Assembly: GCA_963995525.1 (NCBI GenBank)
Contig: OZ023212.1
Coordinates: 8,456,504-8,520,503 of the forward strand
DNA: 64,000 bases
Origin: Escarpia spicata
Taxonomy: Eukaryota; Annelida; Polychaeta; Sabellida; Siboglinidae
Direction of reading: 5' to 3'
In this document: positions 39,262-50,909 of the stretch, in pieces
Position numbering within the stretch: the first letter of the stretch is position 1
Layout: each line of letters begins with the position of its first letter
Translations under genes and position numbers: made by a program
The notes under the pieces: generated by a model
Databases searched by the model: none
What the model saw: only the letters and a program-made list of their open reading frames with translations
Told to the model about the DNA's origin: nothing

Positions 39262-40640
39262 TTACCTTGTAATTGTGTTGTGGTCAATGGTGGCCAAGTG
39301 GAGTCTGGCTATGATGCCTTGACGGCTGAAGTTGGGTGCATACTTGAGGAAGAGGGCATGTAAGCTTTCCAGTTCACCAGTGTGAACACACTTCATAACG
39401 CTCTCTATATCATACAGTAGGCAACAGTCCAGTATAGCTTTCTGGACAGTGAAGGCTTCTGTACCTTCAGTGTTGTTTTCACTTCTTGTTGTGTATACGT
39501 TGCATGACTGCACTTCCGGTACAACTCTGCGCCTGCTGTCCATGAATGGAATTCCTGATGTGATGGAGGAGCGAGATCCACATCTCCTTCATCAAGCGGG
39601 GATCACCATAACAAGCTGATGCGCAATACCACAGATGGTTGGCAATTGCGCCTATCAAAGGGTCAACTTTCTTGGCAGGCAACAACCATTATTTCTTTTT
39701 CTTTCTAATGCTGGGATGTCTGTCAGTGGCAAGTGTGGTGATCTTCACCCCATGGTCAGTCAGGTTGTCCAAGCAGCGTTTCAAGCCCTCCACTTCCATC
39801 CAGTAACTGTTCTTGACCTCTGTGACCCGAACAGTTTCTTGAGCAGTGATGAGTTGGCTATCAGTATCCATGACGAAGTAAATGCCAAATGTAGCGTTGT
39901 GTCCTGGATTGTCATATCTTGCATCGTCTGATGCGACCACGCTCTGTCCGGCCAGAGCTGACATGATGGCCTCTGAATGGCATGTCCTCTATCTCTGGCA
40001 GTATGTATGCCCGCTGTATGTTGTAGCACTGGCACATAGGTTCATTAGGTTGACCAAATTGTACATAGTGAATGAATGTCCAGTCAGGAAGAGGACGCTT
40101 GGTATCAACAAGTTACTCTCATAAATGTTACCAATCTTGGGTTGCGAGTGCCACATGAACGAGTGGCCATCAACACATTCTGTGGTCACAACCACTGCAA
40201 ATCAAGTCACTGTGATGCTAGGCTTTGATATAAGTGGTTTATTGCAGTTTGGTGTTTTAGCAGGTGCAGAAAAGTGAAATGATGTTTTCTCACAGATGAC
40301 AAACTTTCTCTCTTTCCCATTAATGTAAGAACCGCTTGAGTCATCATCAGTGATACCGCTGTCACATGCTACAACATATTCTGCATCACTCACTTCAATG
40401 TTTCTCTTCTCGCTGTTGCAGACAGAATCGTCTGAAGATGGCGATAATGAGACTGGGACATCCGAAGGGCGTCTATATTGACAGAACTGCCATGGTCAGG
40501 GTCAGTCGGAGAAGGCGTGCTAGACTGCGATGGCAACTTTGCATACCCACGGTCATGGTGAATGTTCAATGGAACAACAGTATTGTCAGTATTAACTACT
40601 GCATCGACAAAGTGTCGCACTGGCGACACGACCACTGGCT
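39262..40640 (-). pseudogene. degenerate transposase-like gene (possibly Kolobok-related)
   Basis: Order on the minus strand: a Pro/Ser-rich lead (SQSSTPSPTDPDHGSS), an acidic segment (DSGITDDDSSGS), HSFMWHSQPKIGNIYESN, then the core DARYDNPGHNATFGIYFVMD, VRVTEVKNS, MEVEGLKRCL and TLATDRHPSIR. After a gap and frame changes come IANHLWYCASACYGD, LLHHIRNSIH, and CVHTGELESLHALFLKYAP with ARLHLATIDHN. I recognise this combination (D.R.DSPGH...YTLMD, ATDRH, HLWWCS, HTGELE.+HSL.LKY, LA.LDHN) from transposase-derived proteins scattered through animal genomes. The Kolobok superfamily is my best guess only. There are at least three frame breaks, and the segment after ATDRH (normally a D.WH..K block) seems deleted. 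It has an intron donor at its end. Confidence 0.6.
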
Positions 40641-42052
40641 TCCTTTATGTTTTGACACTACAGTTCGATGGCGTGACAGCACTACAAGTGACATTTGTAT
40701 TACCACGAGGGACGATGTCATCTCGCGTGCTAAATCCTTCGCTAGATCCTTCGAAGCTTGCGTTCGGTATTAGGCCCTATGGTTGTGTGGATACTTCCGT
40801 TATATATTATGAACAAAATGACACAATCTTGCAAATATTAATTAAAATTGGAGCACAAGTGCGATTTACAAGTGACTTTTTCAATGTTTTTTTTTAGTGG
40901 ATATATGTGTGTTATCTTTAATTTTCATGATTAAAATGCATGTGCACTCAAATGTGTTTAACATTTGAACTTTATAAATACAAAATACATATTTATAAAT
41001 TTTTGTGGCTTTTTCCTGTGACGTTATTTCTTTTTTTCCTTGTTAGGCTTACATTCAAAAGTCAATAAATTATATACAATGTCCTTGTTATTAAAAGCAT
41101 ACATTGGTGTTTGCAGTCATGCAATCTATATCAGGAAAAAAAGTTGGTATGATAGCATGCTTGCTAAATTGTCGCCTCAAAACTGGAGCAACAATTCAGG
41201 GTCCATTGTTACAAGCCAATATTTGAGACACATAAATTAGTATCAGGCCTACATGGTGATTGACTTTAGTTGACTGATGTGAACCTACTTACTATGCCAA
41301 TAACTAATTATATCAGATATGACTATAGTGTTTTGTTGTATGCTATTGACTGTATAACAAGTATTTTTAAGGATTTAAATACTTGTAATGTCACTTAATT
41401 AAATGCGGTTACATTTTATAGTATTTGAGCAGTCCAACTTCAATAATATTTGTCTTTAACTATTTCTTTTAAAGTAATACATTCCAATGACAATGCCTAC
41501 AATACATTTTTGACAGGTCCGGACTGTGACTAATGTTGATTAATAGATGCCTAGTTGCCTAGGCATCTATTAATGATGACGACACTATTTCGCAAAACGT
41601 TATACTGGCTACGGTAGCTGACATTTATTTTTGTAATTATTTTGAAGGTTATTCCCCCCACCAGCAACTAAGTCGATAACATAGACTCGTAGATGTAGAC
41701 GTTGCGGTATTCAGACGTAGCAACACGCCGGCACGACTTGCCGTAAACTAAATCGGTGGATTACAAGCACTCATTATTCCCAATTATATCATAGTATTCA
41801 CACGTATTTGTACTTTATCACATTCACATTTCTGATTACATTTCAATTTTGAATACGTCATATTTGTATATATGCAGACTTTGAACTAGAACTGCGGGAC
41901 TATATAGTGGTCGTAATGATACCTGACGGAACTCGTGAGTGCCGAGTCACCTTGGCAACAACAAGCTGGTTTCGGCTTGTTATTTCCTACGCGCCGCTTC
42001 ACCCTCCAAATAAGGCAATACTGTCGAGCTTCCAGGTCGATTTCGTTTAATT
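40641..42052. other. no gene recognised apart from one hairpin
   Basis: AT-rich intergenic sequence. The only structure noticed is the hairpin at 41539-41574. Confidence 0.35.
41539..41574. repeat. perfect 16-bp hairpin with 4-nt loop
   Basis: ATTAATAGATGCCTAG (41539-41554), loop TTGC, CTAGGCATCTATTAAT (41559-41574). Every base pairs. No T-run follows, so it is not a bacterial-type terminator. It could be the core of a small inverted-repeat element or an RNA hairpin. Confidence 0.9.
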
Positions 42053-42109
42053 TTACTTCATCGGTGCATAGTTATATGTAAACAAATCGACTGAAGATGG
42101 ACCTGTGAC

Positions 42110-43700
42110 TTTAACCAAGAATTCTGTTTCGACGTTCAATGTCTTTTTATGCTCGTCACTTTCGTATTTAGACTTGCAATCGGCGTTTGAAAGTGACCAC
42201 CGCAGACTTTTGCCAATCTTGCCGCCGGCGAACACGTCAAAGTCATCATCTATAACTTGTTTTTTTTCTGTTGGAATCCTTCTGTGGAAGTATGTGAAAA
42301 GTTGCTTACTAACACTTATAGTATATCTAGTAGCCACGCAGTGCATTAAATTGTTCTGTTTTTATGTGTTTGTATGCGTTTCGTCGGTTTTTCTGAGAGC
42401 TACGCTGCGTCGCCTATCGAATTGCTGTATACAGCTTTGGGAGACATCTCGCCAATCAAACCGGATGTACAACCACACGCTCCTGGAGCATGATGGCGGC
42501 GCCCTGTGCCGATAGTAGCTACGTTTGAAAAATGATTTAAAATATACCGTGACGCTGTACTTGTCAAATCATGGTGACATGTACTCTAAATGGTATGTTC
42601 TTATGTTTGGGCTGTGGTTGTTCAATCGTTTCATTTCCCCTTTAACCAAGAATTATGTTTCGACGTTCAATGTATTTTTATGCTCGTCACTTTCGTATTT
42701 AGGTTTGCAATCGGCGTTTGAAAGTGACCACCGCAGACTTTTGCCAATCTTGCCGCCGGCGAACACGTCAAAGTCATCATCTATAACTTGTTTTTTTCTG
42801 TTGGAATCCTTCTGTGGAAGTATGTTAAAAGTTGCTTACCAACACTTATAGTATATCTAGTAACCACGCAGTGCATTAAATTGTTCTGTTTTTATGTGTT
42901 TGTATGCGTTTCGTCGGTTTTTCTGAGAGCTACGCTGCGTCGCCTATCGAATTGCTGTATACAGCTTTGGGAGACATCTCGCCAATCAAACCGGATGTAC
43001 ATCCACACGCTCCTGGAGCATGATGGCGGCGCCCTGTGCCGATAGTAGCTACGTTTGAAAAATTATTTAAAATATACCGTGACGCTGTACTTGTCAAATC
43101 ATGGTGACATGTACTCTAAATGGTATGTTCTTATGTTTGGGCTGTGGTTGTTCAATCGTTTCATTTCCCCTTTAACCAAGAATTATGTTTCGACGTTCAA
43201 TGTATTTTTATGCTCGTCACTTTCGTATTTAGGTTTGCAATCGGCGTTTGAAAGTGACCACCGCAGACTTTTGCCAATCTTGCCGCCGGCGAACACGTCA
43301 AAGTCATCATCTATAACTTGTTTTTTTCTGTTGGAATCCTTCTGTGGAAGTATGTTAAAAGTTGCTTACTAACACTTATAGTATATCTAGTAACCACGCA
43401 GTGCATTAAATTGTTCTGTTTTTATGTGTTTGTATGCGTTTCGTCGGTTTTTCTGAGAGCTACGCTGCGTCGCCTATCGAATTGCTGTATACAGCTTTGG
43501 GAGACATCTCGCCAATCAAACCGGATGTACATCCACACGCTCCTGGAGCATGATGGCGGCGCCCTGTGCCGATAGTAGCTACGTTTGAAAAATTATTTAA
43601 AATATACCGTGACGCTGTACTTGTCAAATCATGGTGACATGTACTCTAAATGGTATGTTCTTATGTTTGGGCTGTGGTTGTTCAATCGTTTCATTTCCCC
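42110..43700. repeat. tandem triplication of a 530-bp unit
   Basis: Unit starts recur at 42110, 42641 and 43171 (TTTAACCAAGAATT) with a partial start at 43701. Copies 2 and 3 share changes absent from copy 1: a T run shortened from 8 to 7, ATGT in place of CTGT after AAGAATT, and TTAGGTTTGC in place of TTAGACTTGC. On the minus strand copy 1 has an open frame (42053-42281) after a fair acceptor (ACTTCCACAG): KKQVIDDDFDVFAGGK, IGKSLRWSLSNADCKSKYES, then a stop. In copies 2 and 3 this frame is broken by the T-run change and by a TAA. The peptide is not recognised. Confidence 0.9.
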
Positions 43701-44010
43701 TTTAACGAAGTATCAGTTGCGAGGTGTTGTTTCATTCCAAATTGGAAACCGGGACAATGCCATTGTTACAGGTGATTCTACTATGCAACTGTGTACCTGT
43801 GGCTGTCACAATAAACCATGGGTTTTTGTGAACGGCTACATTTCGTCCAGGTTTTGCATCAAATCTGGACGTGAAAAAGTGCTTACATGTTCTGAAGAAA
43901 AAGATTACGGTTGGACTAAACTCTCCATTTTGTGTAATATTCGTAAGTACAACATTAACAGAAGAAATCTTGTTACAGGGCCGAACACGAAAGACGACGT
44001 CAGGATTTGA
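43701..44010 (+). other. unassigned open frame after the triplication
   Basis: The + frame leaving the repeat reads VVSFQIGNRDNAIVTGDST, then LCTCGCHNKPWVFVNGYISS and RFCIKSGREKVLTCSEE. It is Cys-bearing and looks somewhat protein-like. I do not recognise it, and no splice borders are convincing. Confidence 0.2.
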
Positions 44011-44039
44011 AGAACAGATGGGAACAACTGGGGAGGCAA

Positions 44040-44580
44040 CGGGCGGCGAGACACGAACAATCCGCGAACATGTAGACACGAACAATCCGCGAATACGTAG
44101 ACACGAACAATCCGCGAACATGTAGACACGAACAATCTGCGAACACGTAGGTACGAACAATCCTCGAATTCGAAGACACGAACAATCCGCGAACACATAG
44201 ATACGAACAATCTGCGAACTCGTAGACATGAATAATCTGCGAACACGTAAACACGAACAATCTCTGAAAGCGTAGACAGAAACAGTCTGCGAACACTTAG
44301 ACAGGAACAGTCTGCGAAAACGGATAGACGAACTACCTGCAAACACGTCGGACACTTAGACACGAACTATCTGCGAACTCGTAGACAAGAATAAGAACAA
44401 GTACAACGAACAAACACGTTGATAGGAACAACAACACGAACAATCTGCGATGCGTACATGGATACAAGACGAACAGTCTGCGAACGAACATGTAGACCGT
44501 AACAACAACGCGAACAATCTGGGAATGCGTAAACACAAACTGTCTGCGAACACGTAGACCCGAACATTCCTACAAAGCAA
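44040..44580. repeat. 25-bp minisatellite, about 20 copies
   Basis: Unit ACGAACAATCCGCGAACACG plus TAGAC. Left copies are regular; right copies carry length variants. Since 25 is not a multiple of three, the minus-strand frames cycle through all phases. Confidence 0.94.
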
Positions 44581-45424
44581 ACCAAAGGAGTCTATACTGC
44601 TGATGTCGCAGGCCCATGGACACAAACAGTCGAGCAACACCGCAGAAAGTGCCTTGAACAACATAGACATCAAACATTTGTCAAGTAGTCATGCATGAAA
44701 TTACGACAGCACACATAAAATAGCCGATCCAAATAAACAGACGCTCCTCGTGTCCCACACGAAACGACACGCACATTACTGTTTCACGAAAGATGTACTC
44801 TCGTACTCGTTATAACGAGTCCTAATGTTCTTGATAATGTCCACTAGCTTTTTTGTTTTTGTTAACGAGGAGCACTGCTCCATTACTGATTCTTGCTAAC
44901 CCCATCCCGGCGCACCTCGGCGCTTCAAGGTTTCCCAAGTGGATACTGTCTGTGCGTCTTGATAGCCCTACTTCACTCGATGCCAAAGTCACCAATTTTC
45001 AAATGCTGTCTATGCGTTTGTTTATTAAGAAGCATATCTCATTGTTGCCTTATTTGACGATCTTAGTATTTAGAAAGAAAGAGTTCAGGTTCTTTGAGCC
45101 GCTCGAAACGCTGAACCAAGAGGCTTTTGAAGACACACATTTCACAGTCACTCACCAAACAGCAATGTAACCTGGTCACGTCGAACTAGAATTAAACCAT
45201 TGTACATAGCTGCCACTTTCGTTTTATGTTTGATATGATTGATGAATTCTGATCATGCATATTTTTTTTGGTATTTAGCTATTTCATCTAGCAATAATCA
45301 GTATTTAATGGTTACAATCCACAATGACGAATATAATCAGTTGTGAAACGATCCGCTTCAGAAATCACATGTCGCTTCGTATAGCATTTTCTGGATCACC
45401 ACAAGTTCCGGCTGATCATGCTAG
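44581..45424. other. no gene recognised
   Basis: The frame at 44853-45170 has no recognised motif. No other feature. Confidence 0.35.
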
Positions 45425-45870
45425 TTGTTCTACAAGCCACGATACCTCACATTGAGTAATCGCAGAAAAGGCTGATTGTTCTATGAGTCACGATACCTCA
45501 CATTGAGTCATCGCAGAAAAGGCTGATTGTTCTATGAGTCACGATACCTCACATTGAGTCATCGCATAAAAGGCTGATTGTTCTATGAATCACGATACCT
45601 CACATTGGTTCATCGCAGAAAAGGCTGATTGTTCTATGAATCACGATACTTCACATTGGTTCATCGCAGAAAAGGCTGATTGTTCTATGAATCACGATAC
45701 CTCACATTGGTTCATCGCAGAAAAGGCTGATTGTTCTATGAATCACGATACCTCACATTGGTTCATCGCAGAAAAGGCTGATTGTTCTATAAATCACGAT
45801 ACCTCACATTGGTTCATCGCAGAAAAGGCTGATTGTTCTATGAATCACGATACCTCACATTGAGTCACGA
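45425..45870. repeat. 51-bp minisatellite, about 9 copies
   Basis: Unit TTCATCGCAGAAAAGGCTGA, TTGTTCTATGAATCACGATA, CCTCACATTGG. Left copies read GAGTCA where right copies read GGTTCA. From 45585 one + frame is open as 17-residue units (MNHDTSHWFIAEKADCS). Right copies are almost identical, so the expansion is recent. Confidence 0.95.
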
Positions 45871-47519
45871 CAGATGTGGCTGGTTGTTCCCTACGACAGT
45901 GTTCTACACAATACCGAAGCCGAGTTCCATGGAGTTAAGCAGTTTGGGAAGTCAGTCGAGTCACTGTGTGATAATTACGTAAACATTATCAGAGGTATTG
46001 ATATTAGCGAATACTCGTTCATGGCGAAACGCTGCATACAATATTTTTATCTTAGCTCTTGCACTCTGGCGCCATCTGGTTGGAAAGTGGCTCATTATTC
46101 AAGTCGACCACTGTTTCCATCTTTCTCCGACAGGTGAAAAGCATACAACTGTGTAGTCTCGCTTAACCGAATCTCACCTGGATGCGTGACTTCGCCGGGA
46201 AGATAGTCTGGCTCAGAATCGCGTCTGGACTGCCCACTTGTTGACAGCCACGTGAGCTGCCATCTAGTGAATATGCATGTGATTAAAAGGCACTAAACTA
46301 CGAAACAAAGTTTATTGTCGGTCTATTCTTTGTGTAACATGTTTCAATAAAAGTTTAATGTTGAATAGCTGTTATAGTATAGTATTACCTGATAAAAGAG
46401 TATCCTTATTTAATTTGTTATTTCATAGTTGGCCTGACAGCCAATCATCGTCTCTACCCGAATCTGGGGTAAAGCCCCCTACTGTTAGCATTGGCATTTA
46501 ATAATCCAGGACAGACATATTGTTCTGTCCTCCATTAAATGTGAGCGTTGTTTTTGTGGCGAGCGTCAATGGCTCTTGGAAAACAAAATTTTATGAGGCA
46601 ATTAATGTGTATTTTTGTTGACTGTGAAAGGTTTGTGCAATTGGAGGGTAGATATATAGTTTTCTGCTCCCCTCCCAGGGGCCAATGCTGCCACCTCACG
46701 GCGCCTGGGTAATGGAGACTAACAACTGTGCCATTGTATCACAACCAGAAAGCTCGTGTGCAGCTAAAAGCTGTAAAACCAATCACTAATTCAGTGTATA
46801 TGCTTATAATCGAGCTAGCGTATGCGGATGGGTTAATGTTTTCCTTTTAGATGGCTTGAACGTCGAGCGCGAAACTTTCAAGGATTAATCTACAATTTCT
46901 AGAATATACATTTTTAAAATATATTAAAAAATACCTCATGTATGTCAAGATTATCACATATTATGGGGTAAATCAGTTCGTTCTTTCACTGTTCGGAACG
47001 TAAAGCGTAATGTGCGCGTAATATGTAAAGCGCAACATAACAACAGCAGGAACAAGACAAACAAACAGACAGGCAGCCAAACAGACATATCTTGTGGGAC
47101 AAACGTTTTAAATGGCACTTACATTATCTGTGCCGGTTTTGCTTGTATGTGACTGAATTTTTTTGTGCAATCTAGCGGGCCCATTGACGTGGTTCGTATA
47201 TTTAGATATTTCAAAAAAATCGTCGGGGCGGTGTGGATCTTGGGAGTCACATACGACTGTCTTTTTCGCTCGGGCAACGCCTACCAGGTAGTCTGTGTTA
47301 TAAAACAGGGTGCGGGTATCTGCCTCTTTGTATGTGTATATGTCTGTATACATGTCCGTAAGTTTCGCATTTATGAGGGCTGACATTTTGTAGGCATGGT
47401 ACCGGGCTCTTTCGAGTAGTTCGTAGATTAATATTTATTTTAAAATTTCACCTGGGGTCATGGGAATGTAAATCTTTGGGAATTCAACTTTTAAAACGAC
47501 TGTACCTGAAATAAATGGC
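45871..47519. other. no gene recognised
   Basis: No supported gene. The open frame 45874-46137 carries no motif. Confidence 0.35.
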
Positions 47520-47780
47520 GTAATTTAATATTGCTATGTCATCGTAAAGATAGCAATACCATCTACAAATATGTCGCTGGGTGTTCGAAGACAATTTGAA
47601 TAGCGTTCACGTTGTTGCCGCTTGAAAGTTTTGGATGTGAATCTTGGCGTGTTAAACATAATTACATAATTGTAATTTTTGTTCGGTGTCATCATAAATA
47701 TGACAATGTCATCTCTGAATATACCGTTGGGCGTACGCAGACATTTTGAATAGTTTCAGGTTATTGCAGTTTGTATGTGG
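47520..47780. repeat. dispersed repeat, copies 2 and 3 in tandem
   Basis: Copy 2 has ATGTCATCGTAAAGATAGCA, ATCTACAAATATGTCGCTGG and GTGTTCGAAGAC. Copy 3, starting 47685, has GTGTCATCATAAATATGACA and GAATATACCGTTGGGCGTAC. Both match the copy at 25225-25345 in order and spacing. Confidence 0.5.
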
Positions 47781-48109
47781 AACGTTACTCATGCACAACA
47801 GGGTTGCTCAGTAGCTGAACGCATCGGCGGCTGAAGCGGGTAAGTGCATAATAACTCACAGCTTGGCATTATAAAACAACAGTGCAGTTATTCATGGGCA
47901 TCCTATAATCTCTTTGATCTAAAGGCTCCTTTAAACGGTAAAAATTAATGGGTGCTTTTTACGCCGTATAACGCCGGGATGCTTCAGTTAGTCATAACTA
48001 TTATAGTGAGGCGTTTTCGTGGTTAATTATTACGTAACGGTTTGCTCAGAGACCCCACCCTATATTGAAATGCGTCGTCAAGTTCCCCCGGAGAATCCCA
48101 CCCTTTGGA

Positions 48110-48126
48110 TGACCTTTGAATGACCT
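48110..48126 (-). promoter_or_regulatory. candidate DR5 nuclear receptor element
   Basis: On the minus strand AGGTCA, five bases TTCAA, AGGTCA: two perfect half-sites as a direct repeat spaced by five. That is the canonical spacing for retinoic acid receptor heterodimers. It lies about 70-85 bp upstream of the TATA-like box of the TSP1/VWA gene. It could equally be a chance 11-bp duplication (TGACCTTTGAA twice). Confidence 0.35.
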
Positions 48127-48193
48127 TTGAATGTCTTATGTACCGATGGGACCAGGGGTGACCGACGTTCTAAGTGTCCGTCGCTGCGACGCC

Positions 48194-48220
48194 TATAAAT
48201 CTACTAAACACAGGTATAAA
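48194..48220 (+). promoter_or_regulatory. TATA-like boxes of the TSP1/VWA gene
   Basis: CCTATAAATC (TATAAA at 48194) and GGTATAAATC (TATAAA at 48215) lie 120 and 99 bp before the predicted ATG at 48314. A transcription start about 25-30 bp downstream would give a 5' UTR of some 65-95 bp. Support is positional only. Confidence 0.4.
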
Positions 48221-48313
48221 TCTGTGAAGAAGGAGCCCACGTATATGTCATTCAGTCCTATACCGTAGACATTCATCCGACGACGTCTAAGATCGTCGCA
48301 TAATCAATCGACG

Positions 48314-48437
48314 ATGGTTCGTGTTAAGCCGGGAGCGTACCGTGACTTTGGGTCTGAGCCATGGAAACTTTTTGGACTCTCCCACCTGACCGCTGTGCTC
48401 GCGATGATGGTAGTGGCAGTCCTGCCAGCAGCGCAAG
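48314..48437 (+). CDS. TSP1/VWA membrane protein, exon 1: signal peptide
   Basis: ATG at 48314, 41 codons plus one base, donor GCAAG|GTAACT (phase 1). The polar N-terminus MVRVKPGAYRDFGSEPWK is followed by a hydrophobic core (LTAVLAMMVVAVLPAAQG), a good secretory signal peptide with likely cleavage near AAQG. This start was chosen because it precedes the hydrophobic core and lies just downstream of TATA-like boxes. The phase-1 end joins the first TSP1 exon without a frame break. It is the first exon of a predicted type I membrane protein that continues past the window's right edge. Confidence 0.75.
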
Positions 48438-48479
48438 GTAACTGCTACTTACTTAAGTATGTTTGTTTGCTTGCTGTGA

Positions 48480-48705
48480 GCAGGGGTCATCGATCATGGC
48501 CCTCCATACTTGTGTGCTTGTGTCATTTTCCAAATGTGTTAGATGTTTCTCGGGCTTTCTCTTCTCCTCCTTCGAGGGTTCCATGTAATTGCTCGTCGTG
48601 TAATGTTTGTACTGATTTTCTCAGTAAATGTCCCGTCCATCTGCATCTTTTTATGTTTGGTTCATTCCCACAGAGTGGTGTGGGATACCTTATCTGACCA
48701 TTGTT
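48480..48705 (-). mobile_element. LINE C-terminal relic in intron 1
   Basis: The minus strand reads NIKRCRWTGHLLRKS, then LHDEQLHGTLEGGEEKARE and NTFGK, a stop, HKHTSMEGHD. This fits the 'R+LRWxGHVxRMxxxRLPKQxLYGEL..GKR..G' tail of LINE polyproteins, but worn. It is antisense to the host gene. Confidence 0.5.
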
Positions 48706-48709
48706 GGGA

Positions 48710-48925
48710 GCGGTGGTCGCGTGGGAGCGGTGGTCGCGTGGTTCGATTCCACCTGCCGCCATTTCGAAACTTAGGCAATGTCGTTCACCTCACGTTGTGT
48801 GTGACTTTAGAAAGATACACTATTTGGTGTAAATGCCAGGGGAAGAAAACTATTCCACACAGGGGGTAAATGTGTAAGCTGTCGTGGACTCACAGTGTGG
48901 TGGTCTCTATATCTCTAATCCACTA
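48710..48925 (+). mobile_element. tRNA-derived SINE (SINE-B), second copy
   Basis: Head with duplicated GGGAGCGGTGGTCGCGTGG, then GGTTCGATTCCACC (B-box), GAAACTTAGGCAATGTCGTT, ATGCCAGGGGAAGAAAA and CCACACAGGGGGTAAATGTG. The body aligns with 13086-13400. The head carries a local 17-bp duplication. Confidence 0.65.
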
Positions 48926-50022
48926 AATCTTGCTCCCTACGGCTTCAGTTGCTTCCCAGTCGTTCGCGTGAGATACGCCGAGCTGGGTCCTATATAAATG
49001 TACATGGATATATCTGACCATTTTAGGTGTAAGATTCTGTATTCTTTTTAGGGTTTTCTGGGTTATTTAGTGTGTTTCCAAGCCGAGGAGCAGGGAGAAC
49101 GGAACTCTGGCATTTTGTGTCTTTGCTATGACGTCTTCTTCTGCGCCTCCACACCAGGGTCGGTTCCAGAGGGTCTGGGGGGGGGGGGGGCTAACACCTC
49201 CAATTGCACCTCTTGAGGCTCGTCCAAAAACCTTCACTGACGGCCGAACCAATTTCATATCAGGTGATTTGAGCAGAAGCTGTTCAATTCGTAACTTCAG
49301 TAACGGGGGCACATTCCAAAGGTCTACTTGGGCACGTGCCCCAACCCCCCGGACACGCCTATGCACTCAGTATAAAGGTGCAGCCACATATAAACGTTGC
49401 CATTGTATTAACAGTTACAATGGCTGTTTTATTTATGGTGACAACTCGCAAATGCCATCGTTCTGTCCCTCCAAGTCATCTTTGATGTGCTCACAATAAC
49501 ACACGTATCGATGTAGGGGGGGGGGGGGTATTTTGCTGCTAGTTGGATGAGTATTTTAGTTTTACATGTTCAAAGTTAGTACCATACTCCCATACGCTTC
49601 TGTTAGAAGGTCTACGACCTGAAAACGTGTCGCATCCTTTAGATCAGCTGTTTGTTGAATATAATCGGTTCTATTATACCACAATATCTCCTTCCTTCAT
49701 GGCTGGAACACTTCCCAGTGTTTGATGCTTATATTGACGATAGGTATAAAATATTACGACATCGAATTGATATCATTAATTTTATTCACGCAAGTTGTGA
49801 AGTGTGGCAGTTGACGGATAATCTAACCAACACAAAGAACCAGTGATACAAATGATTCGTGTTACACACGTACGCGGTCTCCGAATTTTGGACGTCGCGA
49901 ACAAATCAAGCTCGAGTTGAGGAGGACCTATAACTTGTATATCTATCTACCGAAACACATTACACCGGCTCGATTGAATGCATATATAGATTACATCGTA
50001 AATCCACACCCCCCCCACACAC

Positions 50023-50024
<2 letters not shown>

Positions 50025-50073
<49 letters not shown>

Positions 50074-50082
50074 TATATATAT

Positions 50083-50113
<31 letters not shown>

Positions 50114-50120
50114 GCGTATA
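50025..50120. repeat. (TA)n microsatellite
   Basis: About 90 bp of TA with two GCG interruptions (ATATGCGTATAT) and one phase slip. Confidence 0.95.
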
Positions 50121-50559
50121 TATATAACAGCAACATACGCAGACCAAATATGCATATAGCGCCGCCTTAGGTAGACCGCTGTTTTAGCATGCCAAAGTCG
50201 ATCTGCTGAAAGGTTTAATTGACACCTGGTTGTGTGGATGGTACGCTTTATGTTTGAAATTTAAACTGTCAGTCTATATTGGTATACATACAAGGCGTCA
50301 GCCGCCTCGACAATGCGTTAAAAATATTAAATATTAGTTTGGCTTTTCAAAAATAACGACGTGTATGCCCAGCCCCTTCAATTGCCCCCGGGTCAGTCAG
50401 GCTAACTTTCCCCACCATTGTCCACCTCTCGCCTTTTCATACGTGTTAATACATTATATTTGACGTATAAAGTATTCTCCATAAAAGGCAAATTCCTAAA
50501 ATGACATTAGTAATGGGCAACATTCTCCGTAAAGGGCAAAGTCCAACAAGGTCACTTTT

Positions 50560-50735
50560 AGTGGGTAGCATCCTACATAAGTCGTTAACAGATCGATCGA
50601 TATACCAAAGCACAAGTGGATACCCAAGTTTATAAAGGTTAGTTTTTAAATGACGGCGAAAATGTGTAACATTTTCAACTGATCTAAGACTAAGAGGGTT
50701 CCTAGCAATGAAGTCACAAATACATATTATCAAGT
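50560..50735 (-). mobile_element. L2-like LINE C-terminal fragment
   Basis: The minus strand reads NPLSLRSVENVTHFRRHLKT, then NLYKLGYP. It is closely related to the C-terminal tail in the fragment at 28570-28990 (LPLSVENITKFRRHLKT). Only the extreme C-terminus survives. Confidence 0.6.
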
Positions 50736-50909
50736 GGGATCATTCAAAATAATAATCAGAAACCCCTCTTTTATACTCACTATAAGCAACCAGTTACAGT
50801 TAGTACCTACACGGCTATACTCCTTGTATATGTCTAATTAAGTTTGGACGTCCATAATAAAAAGAAGCCGGACACAGTTCTAGGAACTGTTAGCTGAGTG
50901 TTGTTCTCG

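Noticed and set aside
48438..48697. Exon 1 reading on past 48437 as a longer ORF
   Set aside because: The GTAACT donor in phase 1 fits the TSP1 exon, and the sequence beyond contains antisense LINE remnant.
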